Part shown: in pieces, positions 15,368 to 24,604 of the stretch
Position numbering within the stretch: position 1 is the stretch's first letter
Layout: each line of letters begins with the position of its first letter
From: Acidovorax defluvii
GTDB taxonomy: Bacteria; Pseudomonadota; Gammaproteobacteria; Burkholderiales; Burkholderiaceae_C
Assembly: GCA_003268905.1 (NCBI GenBank)
Contig: QLTU01000012.1
Location: forward strand, 44,905 to 108,904
DNA: 64,000 nt
Direction: 5' to 3'
The notes under the pieces: model-generated
Database searches by the model: none
What the model saw: the letters and a program-made list of their open reading frames with translations, nothing else
What the model was told of the DNA's origin: nothing
Program-made: the position numbers and the translations under genes

Positions 15368-17221
15368 TCACTTGCCCCAACTATCCTTCAACCCCACCGC
15401 CAGGTTAAACACCGGCTTGCTGCCTTGCACGTGATCCACCCGATCCGCCACAAAGTAGCCATGCCGCTCAAACTGAAACTTGTCGTCCGGCTTGGCATTG
15501 GCCAATGACGGCTCCACGATGGCGGTCACCACTTTCAGGCTGTTCGGGTTCAGGCTTTCGATGAAGTCTTTGCCGCCCGCGTCGGGGTGGGCGTCCAGGA
15601 ACAGGCGGTCGTACATGCGCACTTCGGCGCTCACGCCGTCGGCCACGCCTACCCAGGTGATAGCGGCTTTGACCTTGACGCTGTCGGCGCCGGGGGTGCC
15701 GCTCTTGGTGTCGGGCACCACGGTGGCCAGCACGTCGGTGATGACTCCGTCCGCGTCTTTGTTGCAGCCGGTGCATTCGACGACATAGCCGCCTTTCAGG
15801 CGCACCTTGTTGCCTAGGAAGAGGCGCTTGTAGCCCTTGGGGGGCACTTCTTCAAAGTCTTCGCGTTCAATCCACACTTCTTTGCCGATGGTGAAGTGGC
15901 GCACAGGGCTTTCTGTGCCTTCGGGCGCTGCACCAGAAGACGCGCCATGCGGCGCGTGAGGCAGGGCGGGCAGGCTGCAGGGCTCGAGGTGGCCGGCGCC
16001 CATCACTTCGTCCCAGTTGGTCAGCACCAGCTTGACGGGGTTGAGCACGGCCATGCCGCGGTGGGCTTTCAGCTCCAGGTCTTCGCGCAGACAGCCTTCG
16101 AGGGTGCCGTAATCGATCCAGCTGTCGCTCTTGGTCACGCCAATGCGCTCGGCAAACATTTGCAGCGCGGCGGGGGTGTAGCCACGGCGGCGCAGGCCCA
16201 CGATGGTGGGCATGCGCGGGTCGTCCCAGCCGCTGACTTTGTGGTCGTACACCAACTGGGCCAGCTTGCGCTTGCTGGTGATGACGTAAGTGAGGTTCAG
16301 GCGCGCAAATTCGTACTGGCGGGGGGGCGGGCTGGCCAGCAGGCCGCCTTCGGTCAAACGCTCCAGCAGCCAGTCGTAGAACGGGCGCTGGTCTTCAAAC
16401 TCCAGCGTGCACAGGCTGTGGGTGATTTGCTCCAGCGCGTCCTCGATGGGGTGCGCGTAGGTGTACATGGGGTAGATGCACCAGGTGTCGCCCGTGTTGT
16501 GGTGCGTGGCGCGGCGAATGCGGTAGATGGCCGGGTCGCGCATGTTGATGTTGGGGCTGGCCATGTCGATCTTGGCACGCAGCACCATGCTGCCGTCCTC
16601 ATGCTTGCCGTCGCGCATTTCGCGAAAGCGCGCCAGGTTTTCGGCGGGGGTGCGGGTGCGGAAGGGGCTATCCACGCCGGGCTTGCCGAAGTCGCCCCGG
16701 TTCACGCGCATCTGCTCGGCGGTTTGCTCGTCCACGTAGGCGTGGCCGGCTTCGATCAGATATTCGGCCGCGCGGTACATGAAGCCGAAGTAGTCGCTGG
16801 CCTGGTACAGGTTGCTTTCGCCGCCGTTGTTCCAGCCAAAGCCCAACCACTGCACCGCGTCCTTGATGCTGTTGACGTATTCGGTGTCTTCTTTTTCGGG
16901 GTTGGTGTCGTCAAAGCGCAGGTGGCACACGCCGCCGTAGTCGCGCGCCAGGCCAAAGTTGATGCAGATGCTTTTGGCGTGGCCAATGTGCAGGTAGCCA
17001 TTGGGCTCGGGCGGGAAGCGGGTGCGGATTTTTGCCGGGTCGGGCTGGCCCGCCGCGTGGTGGGCAGCATCGCCGGGGCTGCCGGCCCAGTGGCGGCTGG
17101 CGTAGGTGCCTTTGTCCAAATCGGCTTCGATGATCTGGCGCAAAAAGTTGCTGGGTTTGACGGCTTCGGGGGCTGCCGCTGGGGCGGCGGGTGTGGTGTT
17201 GGCAGGGGTGGGGGTGCTCAT
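15368..17221 (-). CDS. glnS: Glutaminyl-tRNA synthetase
   Basis: The enzyme charges tRNA-Gln with glutamine in the cytoplasm. The class I HIGH motif is in PPEPNGYLHIGHAKSI near residue 75, and the KMSKS counterpart is ITSKRKLAQLV near residue 315. The anticodon-binding beta-barrels follow, ending in FNLAVGLKDSWGK. At 617 residues it is longer than the roughly 550 of E. coli, owing to an Ala/Pro-rich N-terminal leader and a low-complexity insert (LPALPHAPHGASSGAAPEG) in the first barrel. The ATG at 17221 is the natural start. Confidence 0.95.
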   Translation of the reverse strand: MSTPTPANTTPAAPAAAPEAVKPSNFLRQIIEADLDKGTYASRHWAGSPGDAAHHAAGQPDPAKIRTRFPPEPNGYLHIGHAKSICINFGLARDYGGVCHLRFDDTNPEKEDTEYVNSIKDAVQWLGFGWNNGGESNLYQASDYFGFMYRAAEYLIEAGHAYVDEQTAEQMRVNRGDFGKPGVDSPFRTRTPAENLARFREMRDGKHEDGSMVLRAKIDMASPNINMRDPAIYRIRRATHHNTGDTWCIYPMYTYAHPIEDALEQITHSLCTLEFEDQRPFYDWLLERLTEGGLLASPPPRQYEFARLNLTYVITSKRKLAQLVYDHKVSGWDDPRMPTIVGLRRRGYTPAALQMFAERIGVTKSDSWIDYGTLEGCLREDLELKAHRGMAVLNPVKLVLTNWDEVMGAGHLEPCSLPALPHAPHGASSGAAPEGTESPVRHFTIGKEVWIEREDFEEVPPKGYKRLFLGNKVRLKGGYVVECTGCNKDADGVITDVLATVVPDTKSGTPGADSVKVKAAITWVGVADGVSAEVRMYDRLFLDAHPDAGGKDFIESLNPNSLKVVTAIVEPSLANAKPDDKFQFERHGYFVADRVDHVQGSKPVFNLAVGLKDSWGK

Positions 17222-17404
17222 GCGGCCATTTTAGGGGGAGGCTTGCTGAAATGAGGCGCGTGCGCAGGTGGGGGCCGATGGGGTGTGTACGTCCGGAAAC
17301 AATATGGGGCCCGTTTCATGACATCCTTTTGGCCCTGTGGTGCGTTGTGTACCAGTGAGGCATGTCCAGTTGGTTGGCTGCCTCTGTCCCTCAAGGAGAT
17401 TTCC

Positions 17405-17779
17405 ATGACGAAAACCCGTTCTATCTATGCCATGGCCGCAGCTGCCGGTGTGGCGCTGGCCCTGCTTGCGGGCGCTGGCACTGCACAAGCACGCGACGTG
17501 TATTGGTCGGTGGGCGTGAATTCGCCAGGCGTGGCGGTAGGCGTCAGCAATGGCGGCTATCCCGTTTACGTGGCCCCCGCGCCGGTGTATGTGGCGCCCC
17601 GGCCTATTTATTACCAGCCGCCGCCACCGGTGTATTACGCACCGCCCCGGCCCGTGTATTACGCCCCTCCGGGCTACTACGCGCAGCCACCGGGCCATTA
17701 CTACCGCGATCGCGGGCACCGTCATGGGCACCGCGACCATGGTGGTCGGGGCGGTCGTGGCGACCGCTGGGATCGCTGA
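17405..17779 (+). CDS. Secreted proline/tyrosine-repeat protein
   Basis: This 124-residue protein has a clear Sec signal peptide (MTKTRSIYAMAAAAGVALAL, cleavage probably after AQA). Then comes a short folded-looking segment, followed by repeats of the form P-x-P-V-Y-Y/V (VYVAPAPVYVAPRPIYYQP and further copies). The tail is rich in His, Arg and Gly (RDRGHRHGHRDHGGRGGRGD), which could bind metal. The function is unknown; similar PXPV-repeat proteins are common in Comamonadaceae. A strong AAGGAGA ribosome site precedes the ATG. Confidence 0.75.
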   Translation: MTKTRSIYAMAAAAGVALALLAGAGTAQARDVYWSVGVNSPGVAVGVSNGGYPVYVAPAPVYVAPRPIYYQPPPPVYYAPPRPVYYAPPGYYAQPPGHYYRDRGHRHGHRDHGGRGGRGDRWDR

Positions 17780-17882
17780 CGCGCCTCTTGCGGTGAGTCA
17801 TATCTGGCTGTAACCGAGCGGGTGGGCACCGCATAATCCGGCGTCTGGCCTGCCAGTGTGGCAGGCGGACCGCCCGGAGTGC

Positions 17883-18332
17883 ATGCCTGTGAAAACCGTT
17901 TTTGTCCTGAATGGCCCCAACCTCAACCTGCTGGGCACCCGCGAGCCCGCTGTGTATGGCGCCCAGACACTCGCCGATGTAGAGCAACTGTGCGCCGCCG
18001 CCTGTGCACACCACGGGTTTGCGCTGCGCTTTCACCAGAGCAACCACGAGGGCGCGCTGGTGGACTGGATTCACGAGGCCGGTCGCATGCACGCTGCGGG
18101 CGAACTGGCGGGCGTGGTGCTCAATGCCGGGGCCTACACCCACACCAGCGTGGCGCTGCTCGATGCCATCAAGGGCACGGGCGTTGCGCTGATCGAGCTA
18201 CACATCAGCAACGTGCACGCACGCGAGAGCTTTCGGCACCACTCCTATATTGCTTCTGCCGCCAAGGCCGTGATGTGCGGTTTTGGCGTGAAGGGCTATG
18301 GCCTGGCCATTGACGGCCTGGCCGGGCTGTAA
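17883..18332 (+). CDS. aroQ: Type II 3-dehydroquinate dehydratase
   Basis: The enzyme dehydrates 3-dehydroquinate to 3-dehydroshikimate in the shikimate pathway. Family landmarks are all present: [16 protein letters not shown] with the catalytic Tyr in AVYGAQTL, the [17 protein letters not shown] segment, [12 protein letters not shown], and the catalytic His in [17 protein letters not shown]. About 149 residues, the normal size of this dodecameric enzyme. The start at 17883 was chosen over an upstream in-frame ATG because homologues begin a few residues before FVLNGPNL. Confidence 0.95.
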   Translation: MPVKTVFVLNGPNLNLLGTREPAVYGAQTLADVEQLCAAACAHHGFALRFHQSNHEGALVDWIHEAGRMHAAGELAGVVLNAGAYTHTSVALLDAIKGTGVALIELHISNVHARESFRHHSYIASAAKAVMCGFGVKGYGLAIDGLAGL

Positions 18333-18373
18333 GGGCCTGATTTTTTTCTTCTGACCCCCCTCGTGCCTGTGCA

Positions 18374-19228
18374 ATGAGCGATTTGGTAATTTCTCCCGAT
18401 GTGCAGCGCCTGGCTGCGCAAGCCGTGCGCCGCACCACGCCCTGCGGGGCGGGCGATCTGGTGTGGCATGTCTGGGGCCAGGCCCGGCCGGGCGTGCGCC
18501 CGCTGGTGATGCTGCATGGCGGCAGCGGCAGCTGGACGCATTGGGTGCGCAACCTGGATGCACTGGTAGCAGCCGGGCACCAGCTTTGGGTGCCCGATTT
18601 GCCTGGTTTCGGTGATTCAGCCGCGCCGCTGTCCGGGGGCGATGCCGACGCGATGGTGGCCCCGCTGCGTGAGGGCTTGCAAATGCTGCTGGGCAACGCG
18701 CCCTGTGATCTGGTGGGGTTCTCTTTTGGCGGCATGACGGCGGGCCTGCTGCTGGCGGCCCACCCCGAGCTGGCCGAGCGGCTGGTGCTGGTGGGGGCCC
18801 CGGCCATGGGCGTGGTGCCCAACCGGCAGTTCGAGCTGAAGGCCTGGCGCCACCTGACCGACCTGGACGAGCAGCTCGCCATTCACCGCTACAACCTGGG
18901 TGTGTTGATGCTGCACGACAAGCGCCTCATCGACGGCCTGGCCCTACAGACGCATGTGGCCAACGTGCTGCGCGACCGCATGCCGCGCCGCCGCCTGGCG
19001 CACACCGACATCTTGGCGCGGGCGTTGCCCCAGGTGGCTTGCCCGGTGCACGCCATTTATGGCGAGCACGACGCGCTGTACAAAAGCTGGATCCACCAGC
19101 TTGAAGCGGCCTTTGCTGCGACTGCGCCTGTTTTTCGCGGCATGCACCTGGTGCCCCATGCCGGCCACTGGGTGCAGTTTGAGCAGCCCGAGGCGTTTGA
19201 TGCCGCGCTGCTGGCGGCGCTGGCCTGA
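18374..19228 (+). CDS. Alpha/beta hydrolase
   Basis: This 284-residue protein has an alpha/beta hydrolase fold: oxyanion region VMLHGGSGSWTHW, nucleophile elbow GFSFGG (Ser), acid in YGEHDALY and His in VPHAGHWVQFEQPE. It resembles the epoxide hydrolase/esterase/MhpC-like branch. The substrate is unknown. It lies 41 bases after aroQ and 28 bases before arfB on the same strand. Confidence 0.8.
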   Translation: MSDLVISPDVQRLAAQAVRRTTPCGAGDLVWHVWGQARPGVRPLVMLHGGSGSWTHWVRNLDALVAAGHQLWVPDLPGFGDSAAPLSGGDADAMVAPLREGLQMLLGNAPCDLVGFSFGGMTAGLLLAAHPELAERLVLVGAPAMGVVPNRQFELKAWRHLTDLDEQLAIHRYNLGVLMLHDKRLIDGLALQTHVANVLRDRMPRRRLAHTDILARALPQVACPVHAIYGEHDALYKSWIHQLEAAFAATAPVFRGMHLVPHAGHWVQFEQPEAFDAALLAALA

Positions 19229-19256
19229 GCGCTATGCCACCGGTTTGGCTTTTTTC

Positions 19257-19664
19257 ATGACCGCCGCATTGCTGCAGGTTGCCGAAGCCGAAGTGGAGTT
19301 CACGGCCATGCGCGCCCAGGGCGCCGGTGGCCAGAATGTCAACAAGGTATCCAGCGCAGTGCACCTGCGCTTTGATGTGGGCGCCTCGTCGCTGCCCGAA
19401 GATGTCAAAGAGCGCCTGCTGTGCCTGCGCGACACCCGCATCACACAAGATGGCGTGGTGGTCATCAAGGCCCAGCAATACCGCAGCCAAGAGCAAAACC
19501 GCGCTGACGCACTGAGTCGGTTGAATGCGCTGGTGCAATCGGTGGCGCAGCCGCCGCGCACGCGCCGCGCCACCAAGCCCACCTATGGCTCACGTCAGCG
19601 GCGGCTGCAGGCCAAAACCCAGCGCGGCGAAACCAAGGCGTTGCGCGGCAAGGTGCGCGACTGA
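19257..19664 (+). CDS. arfB: Alternative ribosome-rescue factor ArfB (peptidyl-tRNA hydrolase)
   Basis: ArfB hydrolyses peptidyl-tRNA on stalled ribosomes lacking a stop codon. The release-factor GGQ motif is in RAQGAGGQNVNKVSSAVHLRF near the N-terminus. The C-terminal tail is basic (RTRRATKPTYGSRQRRLQAK and KALRGK), as needed to enter the mRNA channel. At 135 residues it matches YaeJ/ArfB and lacks the other release-factor domains. The start at 19257 gives the compact domain; the open frame upstream overlaps the hydrolase gene. Confidence 0.9.
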   Translation: MTAALLQVAEAEVEFTAMRAQGAGGQNVNKVSSAVHLRFDVGASSLPEDVKERLLCLRDTRITQDGVVVIKAQQYRSQEQNRADALSRLNALVQSVAQPPRTRRATKPTYGSRQRRLQAKTQRGETKALRGKVRD

Positions 19665-19808
19665 AAGGCATGGTGTCTGGCTGGGTCGGCTGCATGTGTC
19701 GACCTATGGCGAGATTGGCTCGGTTTGCAGAACGATGTGTCTGTTGGCGGGTTGATTGAATCGCTGCCTGATAGCTTCTACATTCAGGGTATCCATTGAA
19801 AGCCTGCC

Positions 19809-20645
19809 ATGTCCACTTCTGCCCCTGTTGCCAGCCACGCCGCCAGTCCCACCGTTGTCCCGGCGCTTTATGTGTCGCACGGCGCGCCCTTGTTTGCGGT
19901 GGATGCGGGCGAAACCGGCCCCGCGCTCACACGCTGGGGCCAGGGTCTGCGCGCGCAGTTTCCGGTGTTGCGTGGCGTGGTCATCATGTCGCCGCACTGG
20001 ATGGCCCGCACCACGCAGGTCATGACCGGCCCGCAGCCCGCCACCTGGCACGACTTTGGCGGTTTTCCGCCCGCGCTGTACCAGTTGCAATACCCCGCGC
20101 CCGGCGCACCGGCGCTGGCGCAGGAGGTGCTGGCCCTGCTGCAGGCGGCTGGCGTGGCCGCCCAGGGCGATGCAGGGCGCCCGTTTGACCACGGCGCCTG
20201 GGTGCCGCTGATGCACTTGTTCCCAGAGGCCGACCTGCCGGTGGTGCAAGTGGCGCTGCCCGTGGGCGCTGGCCCCGCCGAGGTCTATGCGCTGGGCGCC
20301 GCGTTGCGCGGCCTGCGCAGCCAGGGCGTGCTGGTGATGGGGTCGGGCAGCATGACGCACAACCTGGCCGAGTTCTTTGGCGGGGAGCGGGAACCCGCGC
20401 CCTATGTGCTGGAGTTCAGCCGCTGGATCGAGTCGGCCCTGGAGCGCGGCGACCTCAAAGCCTTGCTCAATTACCGCAGCCTGGCGCCCCACGCCGAGCG
20501 CGCCCATCCCACGGAAGACCATTTTTTGCCGCTGTTCTTTGCGCTGGGTGCAGCAGGCGATGATTTGCACGCAAACTACTTGAGTCGCGAAGTGATGTAC
20601 AGCATGCTCGCGATGGATGCCTTCGCGTTGCAGCCGGTTGCCTGA
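19809..20645 (+). CDS. DODA/LigB-type extradiol dioxygenase
   Basis: This 278-residue protein of the LigB superfamily has the iron/zinc ligands in LYVSHGAPLF, IMSPHWM, PFDHGAWVPL and HPTEDHFLPLFF. The family includes 4,5-DOPA extradiol dioxygenase and YgiD. The natural substrate is not known. The gene stands alone with its own promoter region (about 140 bases upstream). Confidence 0.88.
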   Translation: MSTSAPVASHAASPTVVPALYVSHGAPLFAVDAGETGPALTRWGQGLRAQFPVLRGVVIMSPHWMARTTQVMTGPQPATWHDFGGFPPALYQLQYPAPGAPALAQEVLALLQAAGVAAQGDAGRPFDHGAWVPLMHLFPEADLPVVQVALPVGAGPAEVYALGAALRGLRSQGVLVMGSGSMTHNLAEFFGGEREPAPYVLEFSRWIESALERGDLKALLNYRSLAPHAERAHPTEDHFLPLFFALGAAGDDLHANYLSREVMYSMLAMDAFALQPVA

Positions 20646-20670
20646 CAGTGAAAGCTTGCACAGTTTACTA

Positions 20671-20693
20671 ACCAAAACCGCCTCTGGCGCTTG
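20671..20693 (+). repeat. Dispersed repeat, copy 8 (fragment)
   Basis: Only the leading element remains: ACCAAAACCGCCTCTGGCGC followed by TTGA. It ends right at the start of the next coding sequence. Confidence 0.5.
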
Positions 20694-20696
20694 ACC

Positions 20697-21371
20697 ATGC
20701 TTGATCTACCGCTCACATTTTTACAGCGCCCTGCAGCCGCGGGCACCCCTCGGCCCTGGTTGCTGGTGCTGATGCACGGCGTGGGCAGCAACGAGCAGGA
20801 CCTGTTTAGTCTGTCTTCGCAGATTCCTGAGCGCTTTCATGTGCTGAGCCTGCGCGCGCCCCACCGCATGGGGCCGGGCTCGCACGCGTGGTTTGATTTT
20901 TCGATCGAGCCGGGCAGCGGCGCGCGCAGCATCAACGAAGAGCAAGAGGCCCACAGCCGTGCCCTGGTGGCGCAGACCATCGAGGCGGCTTCGGCCCAGC
21001 TCGGTATTGCGCCCGAGCGCGTGGTGGTCGGGGGCTTCAGCCAGGGCGGCATCATGGCCCTGTCATTGTTGCTGACGCGGCCCGAGTTGCTGCATGCCGC
21101 CGTGGTGTGGCACAGCCGGCTGCTGGCGCAGGTGGTGCCGCTGCAGGCCTCGTCCGATGCCTTGCGTGGCAAGAAGCTGTGGCTGAGCCACGGCACACAC
21201 GACAACGTGATTCCGCTGGCCAACGCCCAGGCCATTGCACACCACATGGCAACGCTGCCCGTGTCGGTGACCTTCCGCGAGTATCCGAGCGAGCACGAGA
21301 TTCGCCCGTCCGAGCTGGCCGCCACGGTGGCGTGGCTGGAGTCGCTTTCAACCAGCCCCACGCCCTTTTGA
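20697..21371 (+). CDS. Phospholipase/carboxylesterase family hydrolase
   Basis: This 224-residue serine esterase is similar in layout to YpfH: VLMHGVGSNEQDLFSL (oxyanion region), GGFSQGGIMAL (nucleophile elbow), a probable Asp in HGTHDNVIPL and His in PSEHEIRPSE. The substrate is unknown. The ATG at 20697 is preceded by an in-frame TTG at 20691; neither has a strong ribosome site because a fragment of the dispersed repeat lies there. Confidence 0.82.
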   Translation: MLDLPLTFLQRPAAAGTPRPWLLVLMHGVGSNEQDLFSLSSQIPERFHVLSLRAPHRMGPGSHAWFDFSIEPGSGARSINEEQEAHSRALVAQTIEAASAQLGIAPERVVVGGFSQGGIMALSLLLTRPELLHAAVVWHSRLLAQVVPLQASSDALRGKKLWLSHGTHDNVIPLANAQAIAHHMATLPVSVTFREYPSEHEIRPSELAATVAWLESLSTSPTPF

Positions 21372-21401
21372 GGCACTTGGTCCACACGGGTGCGGCTGTT
21401 T

Positions 21402-21465
21402 GATTGCTATATAAATAATAGCTGCTTGCGCTTATTGGATAAGGGCTACGACCCTATTTGACTCT
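21402..21465 (-). repeat. Dispersed repeat, copy 9 (inverted)
   Basis: The minus-strand copy shows TAATAGCTGCTTGCGCTTAT and GGATAAGGGC on the plus strand. It lies between the convergent esterase and mtfA genes and could form a hairpin transcript end. Confidence 0.65.
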
Positions 21466-21496
21466 GATATTGCTCTGATTCAAGAGCGCGGCGCGG

Positions 21497-22330
21497 TCAT
21501 TCCGGCAGAGGGTGCCCGGGCCGGAAGAACGCATCCAGCACCGGCATCAGCGCCGCGAATTCGTGCGCAAATTGCGCCCGGTTCACAAAATACGCCTCGC
21601 ATGCCACCGCAAAAAACTCGGCCGGCGCCGTGGCGCCATAGGCATCCAGCCAGGGTTGCGCGGCGCCAAACCGCTGGGCCATGATGACGCGCTCACGAAA
21701 GTCCGCATAGGCCGGCTCCCATGCGGCCCACCACACTTCATGCGCGGCGCGCGCACTGCGGGTGCCCAAAAAGCCCGCCGGCAGGGGTGGGCAGCCGTTG
21801 GGGGCGCCGCTGCGCATGTCGAGCTTGTGCACAAACTCGTGCACCACCACATTGGTGCCGCGCTCGGTGTTGTGGTGGGCATCGGCCACATGTTGCCAGC
21901 TGAGCATGATGGGGCCGCGCTCCATGGCCTCACCCAGCAGCACCTCGGTGTGTTCGTGCACCACGCCGGCCTGGTCCACCGTCTGGCGGCGCGCCACGGC
22001 CTCGCCCGGATGCACCACGATGCCCACAAAATCGTCATACCAGCCCAGGGCTGCGGCCGCATCGCCCCAGTGCAGCAACGGCAGGCAGGCCTGCGCGGCG
22101 ATGTCGATGGCCATGGCATCGGTCACCACCAGACCATGGGCACCGTGAAATTGCTTGCGGTGCAGGAAGAGGGCACTGAGCGCGCGCAGTTTTGCCTGGT
22201 CGTGCAGCGGCAGCGCCGCGAGAAACGGGTAGCGCTGCAGGGTTTCCAGCCACAGCGTGGCCGAGATGTCAGGCACAGGTGCCACGGTGGCGCGAACGCG
22301 GCTCCAGAGCCGGTCAAGAAAGGGGGGCAT
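21497..22330 (-). CDS. mtfA: MtfA-type zinc peptidase
   Basis: The protein matches MtfA (YeeI), a gluzincin-like aminopeptidase which in E. coli interacts with the glucose regulator Mlc. The zinc motif HEFVHKLD lies near residue 150, and the downstream Glu is probably in PAEFFAVACEAYF. Conserved surrounding elements include VVVHEFVHKLDM and the N-terminal LPLHDQAKLRALSALFL. About 277 residues. The start at 22330 (MPPFLDRLW) was preferred over a start eight codons upstream. Whether it regulates sugar uptake here is unknown. Confidence 0.87.
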   Translation of the reverse strand: MPPFLDRLWSRVRATVAPVPDISATLWLETLQRYPFLAALPLHDQAKLRALSALFLHRKQFHGAHGLVVTDAMAIDIAAQACLPLLHWGDAAAALGWYDDFVGIVVHPGEAVARRQTVDQAGVVHEHTEVLLGEAMERGPIMLSWQHVADAHHNTERGTNVVVHEFVHKLDMRSGAPNGCPPLPAGFLGTRSARAAHEVWWAAWEPAYADFRERVIMAQRFGAAQPWLDAYGATAPAEFFAVACEAYFVNRAQFAHEFAALMPVLDAFFRPGHPLPE

Positions 22331-22366
22331 GGCGATCAGGCAGCAGGAGGTCAAGCCCCGCGCAGT

Positions 22367-23182
22367 TCAGGATCGTTCGTACATGGGGGCCCAATTCACG
22401 CGTTCCAAGCCCTGTGCAGTCAGGCGCAGCACTTCGGCGCGCGGCGGGTGGGCGGCGGCGTCCCAGTCGCTGAGCACCACCCGCTGCAAGCCAGGGGCCA
22501 GGGCGTGGCGCGCGGGTTTGTGGGTATGGCCGTGGATCAGGGTGTGCGCATGGGCGGCGTTAAGCCAGTCGATGGCTGCGGGGCCGTCCACATCGGCGTA
22601 GATGGCGCCCGACTGTTTGCGCGCTTCGCTCTCCTGGCGGATACCGCGTGCCTGCGCCCGGCGCACGGCCAGGGGCTGCGCCAGAAAGCGCTGTTGCCAC
22701 GCGGCACTGCGCGCCTGCACGCGAAAGCGCTGGTAGTCCACATCGTCAAGGCACAGCAGGTCGCCATGGCTGAGCACAAAGCGCTCTCCGCCGAAGACCA
22801 GCAATGTGGGGTCGGCCAGGCCGATGATGCCGCAGTGCGCGAGGAACGCCGGGCCCGCCAGAAAGTCGCGGTTGCCGTGCATGAAATACACGGGCAGGCG
22901 CTGCGCTGCAGCCCGCAGGGCCGCGCAGCCCTGGGCTTCGAAGCTGCCAGTTTCGTGCAGGGCATCGTCGCCCACCCACACCTCGAACAGGTCGCCCAGG
23001 ATGAAAAGCGCGTCTGCCGTGGTGGTCTGCAGGTAGTGCTGCCAAGCGGCCACAGTGGCGGGTTCGCCGGCCTGCAGGTGCAGGTCGGAAATGAAATCGA
23101 CCGTGCGCCAGTGCGTAGGAGCGGCAAGCTCCTCGAACCTGGGCACGGTCGGGGTCGCTGCAGGCCCGCCGATATCAGGCAT
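22367..23182 (-). CDS. lpxH: UDP-2,3-diacylglucosamine diphosphatase
   Basis: LpxH releases UMP from UDP-2,3-diacylglucosamine to give lipid X in lipid A synthesis. Calcineurin-like metal motifs are complete: FISDLHL, ILGDLFEVWVGDD, MHGNRDFL, LSHGD and IHGHTHKPA. About 271 residues; the N-terminus is about 30 residues longer than in E. coli. The start is uncertain: ATG at 23182 is the first that leaves a reasonable leader. It lies between mtfA and a GC-rich repeat. Confidence 0.9.
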   Translation of the reverse strand: MPDIGGPAATPTVPRFEELAAPTHWRTVDFISDLHLQAGEPATVAAWQHYLQTTTADALFILGDLFEVWVGDDALHETGSFEAQGCAALRAAAQRLPVYFMHGNRDFLAGPAFLAHCGIIGLADPTLLVFGGERFVLSHGDLLCLDDVDYQRFRVQARSAAWQQRFLAQPLAVRRAQARGIRQESEARKQSGAIYADVDGPAAIDWLNAAHAHTLIHGHTHKPARHALAPGLQRVVLSDWDAAAHPPRAEVLRLTAQGLERVNWAPMYERS

Positions 23183-23224
23183 CCCTTGCGGCGCATGCTG
23201 CGCGCGGACAACGGTACTGGCGCG

Positions 23225-23345
23225 GCCCAAGCCAGGGACGCCGAGCAAGGGCCGCCCCGCAGTGAGGGCGTCGTCCCCCTTCCCGCACCGCGTAGCGATG
23301 CGAGAGAAGGGGGAAGGCGCGCAGCGCCACAGGGGGATGTCCCAT
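23225..23345. repeat. GC-rich palindromic intergenic element
   Basis: The sequence contains inverted arms CCCCCTTC and GAAGGGGG around a CGCACCGCGTAGCGATGCG core, and flanking CGCAGCGCC. A related GGAAGGGGGACGCCGCC element occurs at 42989-43095, so this is probably a second dispersed repeat family. Confidence 0.5.
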
Positions 23346-23347
23346 GT

Positions 23348-23854
23348 TCAGAGGGCCACTGCCTTCTCGATCACGACGTCTTCCTTGGGCACGTCGTCAT
23401 GAAAGCCGCTGCGGCCGGTCTTGACGGCCTTGATCTTGTCCACCACGTCAGCGCCGGACACCACCTTGCCGAACACCGCATAGCCCCAACCTTGGGCCGA
23501 AGGCGCGGTGTGGTTCAGAAAGCCGTTGTCGGCCACGTTGATGAAAAACTGTGCCGTGGCCGAGTGCGGGTCGCTGGTGCGGGCCATGGCCACGGTGTAG
23601 TTGGCGTTCTTGAGGCCGTTGTTGGCTTCGTTCTGGATGGGCGCATCCGAGTTCTTTTGCTTCATGCCGGGCTCAAAACCGCCGCCTTGCACCATGAAAC
23701 CGGGGATCACACGATGGAAGATCGTGTTGTTGTAGTGGCCCTTGTTTACATACGACAGGAAGTTTTCAACCGACTTGGGTGCCTTGTCGGCGTCGAGTTC
23801 GAGGGTGATGACGCCGTAGTTGGCGATGTGCAGTTCGACTTGGGGGTTGCTCAT
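23348..23854 (-). CDS. ppiB: Cytoplasmic peptidyl-prolyl cis-trans isomerase B
   Basis: This cyclophilin catalyses proline isomerisation. Motifs [36 protein letters not shown] and [11 protein letters not shown] cover the active site (Arg of FHR, Phe and Gln of AQFF). There is no signal peptide, so it is cytoplasmic. 168 residues. It lies 25 bases downstream of the exported paralogue and is probably cotranscribed. Confidence 0.93.
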   Translation of the reverse strand: MSNPQVELHIANYGVITLELDADKAPKSVENFLSYVNKGHYNNTIFHRVIPGFMVQGGGFEPGMKQKNSDAPIQNEANNGLKNANYTVAMARTSDPHSATAQFFINVADNGFLNHTAPSAQGWGYAVFGKVVSGADVVDKIKAVKTGRSGFHDDVPKEDVVIEKAVAL

Positions 23855-23879
23855 GGCATGTTCCTTAAGAAAAAATGAA

Positions 23880-24464
23880 TTACTTCACCAGCGTGGCGGA
23901 CTGGATGGTGACGGGGGTGTTGGGCACGTTCTGGTGACCGCCCTTGTTGCCGGTGGCCACGGCCTTGATCTTGTCCACCACCTCGGTGCCGCTCACTACC
24001 TTGCCGAACACGGCATAACCGTGGCCGTCAGGCTGGGGGGCATTGAGCATGGCGTTGTCTTTGACGTTGATGAAGAACTGCGCGGTGGCCGAGTTGGGGT
24101 TGCCCGTGCGCGCCATGGCGATGGTGTAGGTGTCGTTCTTGAGGCCGTTGCTGGCTTCCAGCGGGATGGGGGCCTTGGTGGGCTTTTGCACCATGTCGGC
24201 CGTGAAACCACCGCCCTGGATCATGAAGCCGTCGATGACGCGGTGAAACACCGTGCCGTCGTAGTGCTTGTCTTTCACGTAGGTCAGAAAGTTTTCGACC
24301 GTCTTGGGTGCCTTGGCCGGGTCGAGCTGCACCACGATGTCACCCATCGAGGTGGCGAGTTTCACCTTTGGGGCGTCTTGTGCCTGCACCGGAGATGCTA
24401 TAGAAAACATAGCTGCCAGCGCAATGCCAGCAAGCGCAATGGTCGATTTTCTTTTGGAAATCAT
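23880..24464 (-). CDS. ppiA: Periplasmic peptidyl-prolyl cis-trans isomerase
   Basis: This is an exported cyclophilin paralogue of the next gene. A Sec signal peptide ([20 protein letters not shown], cleavage after VQA) precedes the cyclophilin domain with [15 protein letters not shown] and [18 protein letters not shown]. 194 residues. The pair looks like a local duplication with different compartments. The DNA for the hydrophobic core of the signal peptide (about 24396-24430) resembles part of the dispersed repeat, which may be chance. Confidence 0.92.
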   Translation of the reverse strand: MISKRKSTIALAGIALAAMFSIASPVQAQDAPKVKLATSMGDIVVQLDPAKAPKTVENFLTYVKDKHYDGTVFHRVIDGFMIQGGGFTADMVQKPTKAPIPLEASNGLKNDTYTIAMARTGNPNSATAQFFINVKDNAMLNAPQPDGHGYAVFGKVVSGTEVVDKIKAVATGNKGGHQNVPNTPVTIQSATLVK

Positions 24465-24604
24465 GCAAAACTCCTTGATTGAATCGGGGCCGCGAACCGT
24501 GGTGGACGGGCCGCCGCGGCGATGGGGAATATGGCGCCAAAGTTACCACCGGACCGTTTGCGGTGCAGGCGGCATCGCCGCAAGCCCCTGCGCGCGGACG
24601 GTCG

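Noticed and set aside
15896..17254. 452-codon open frame opposite glnS
   Set aside because: It is antisense to a certain glnS gene in GC-rich DNA, where long antisense frames are expected. The translation is an Ala/Val/Gly/His-rich string without domain motifs.
21512..23878. 788-codon open frame opposite mtfA, lpxH and ppiB
   Set aside because: It spans three real genes and their spacers on the other strand; the translation is low-complexity and has no ribosome site.
24396..24430. Dispersed repeat inside the ppiA signal peptide
   Set aside because: The similarity (GCGCTGGCAGCTATG and TATAGC) is short and fits a normal Ala/Leu-rich signal-peptide core, so chance is more likely than insertion.
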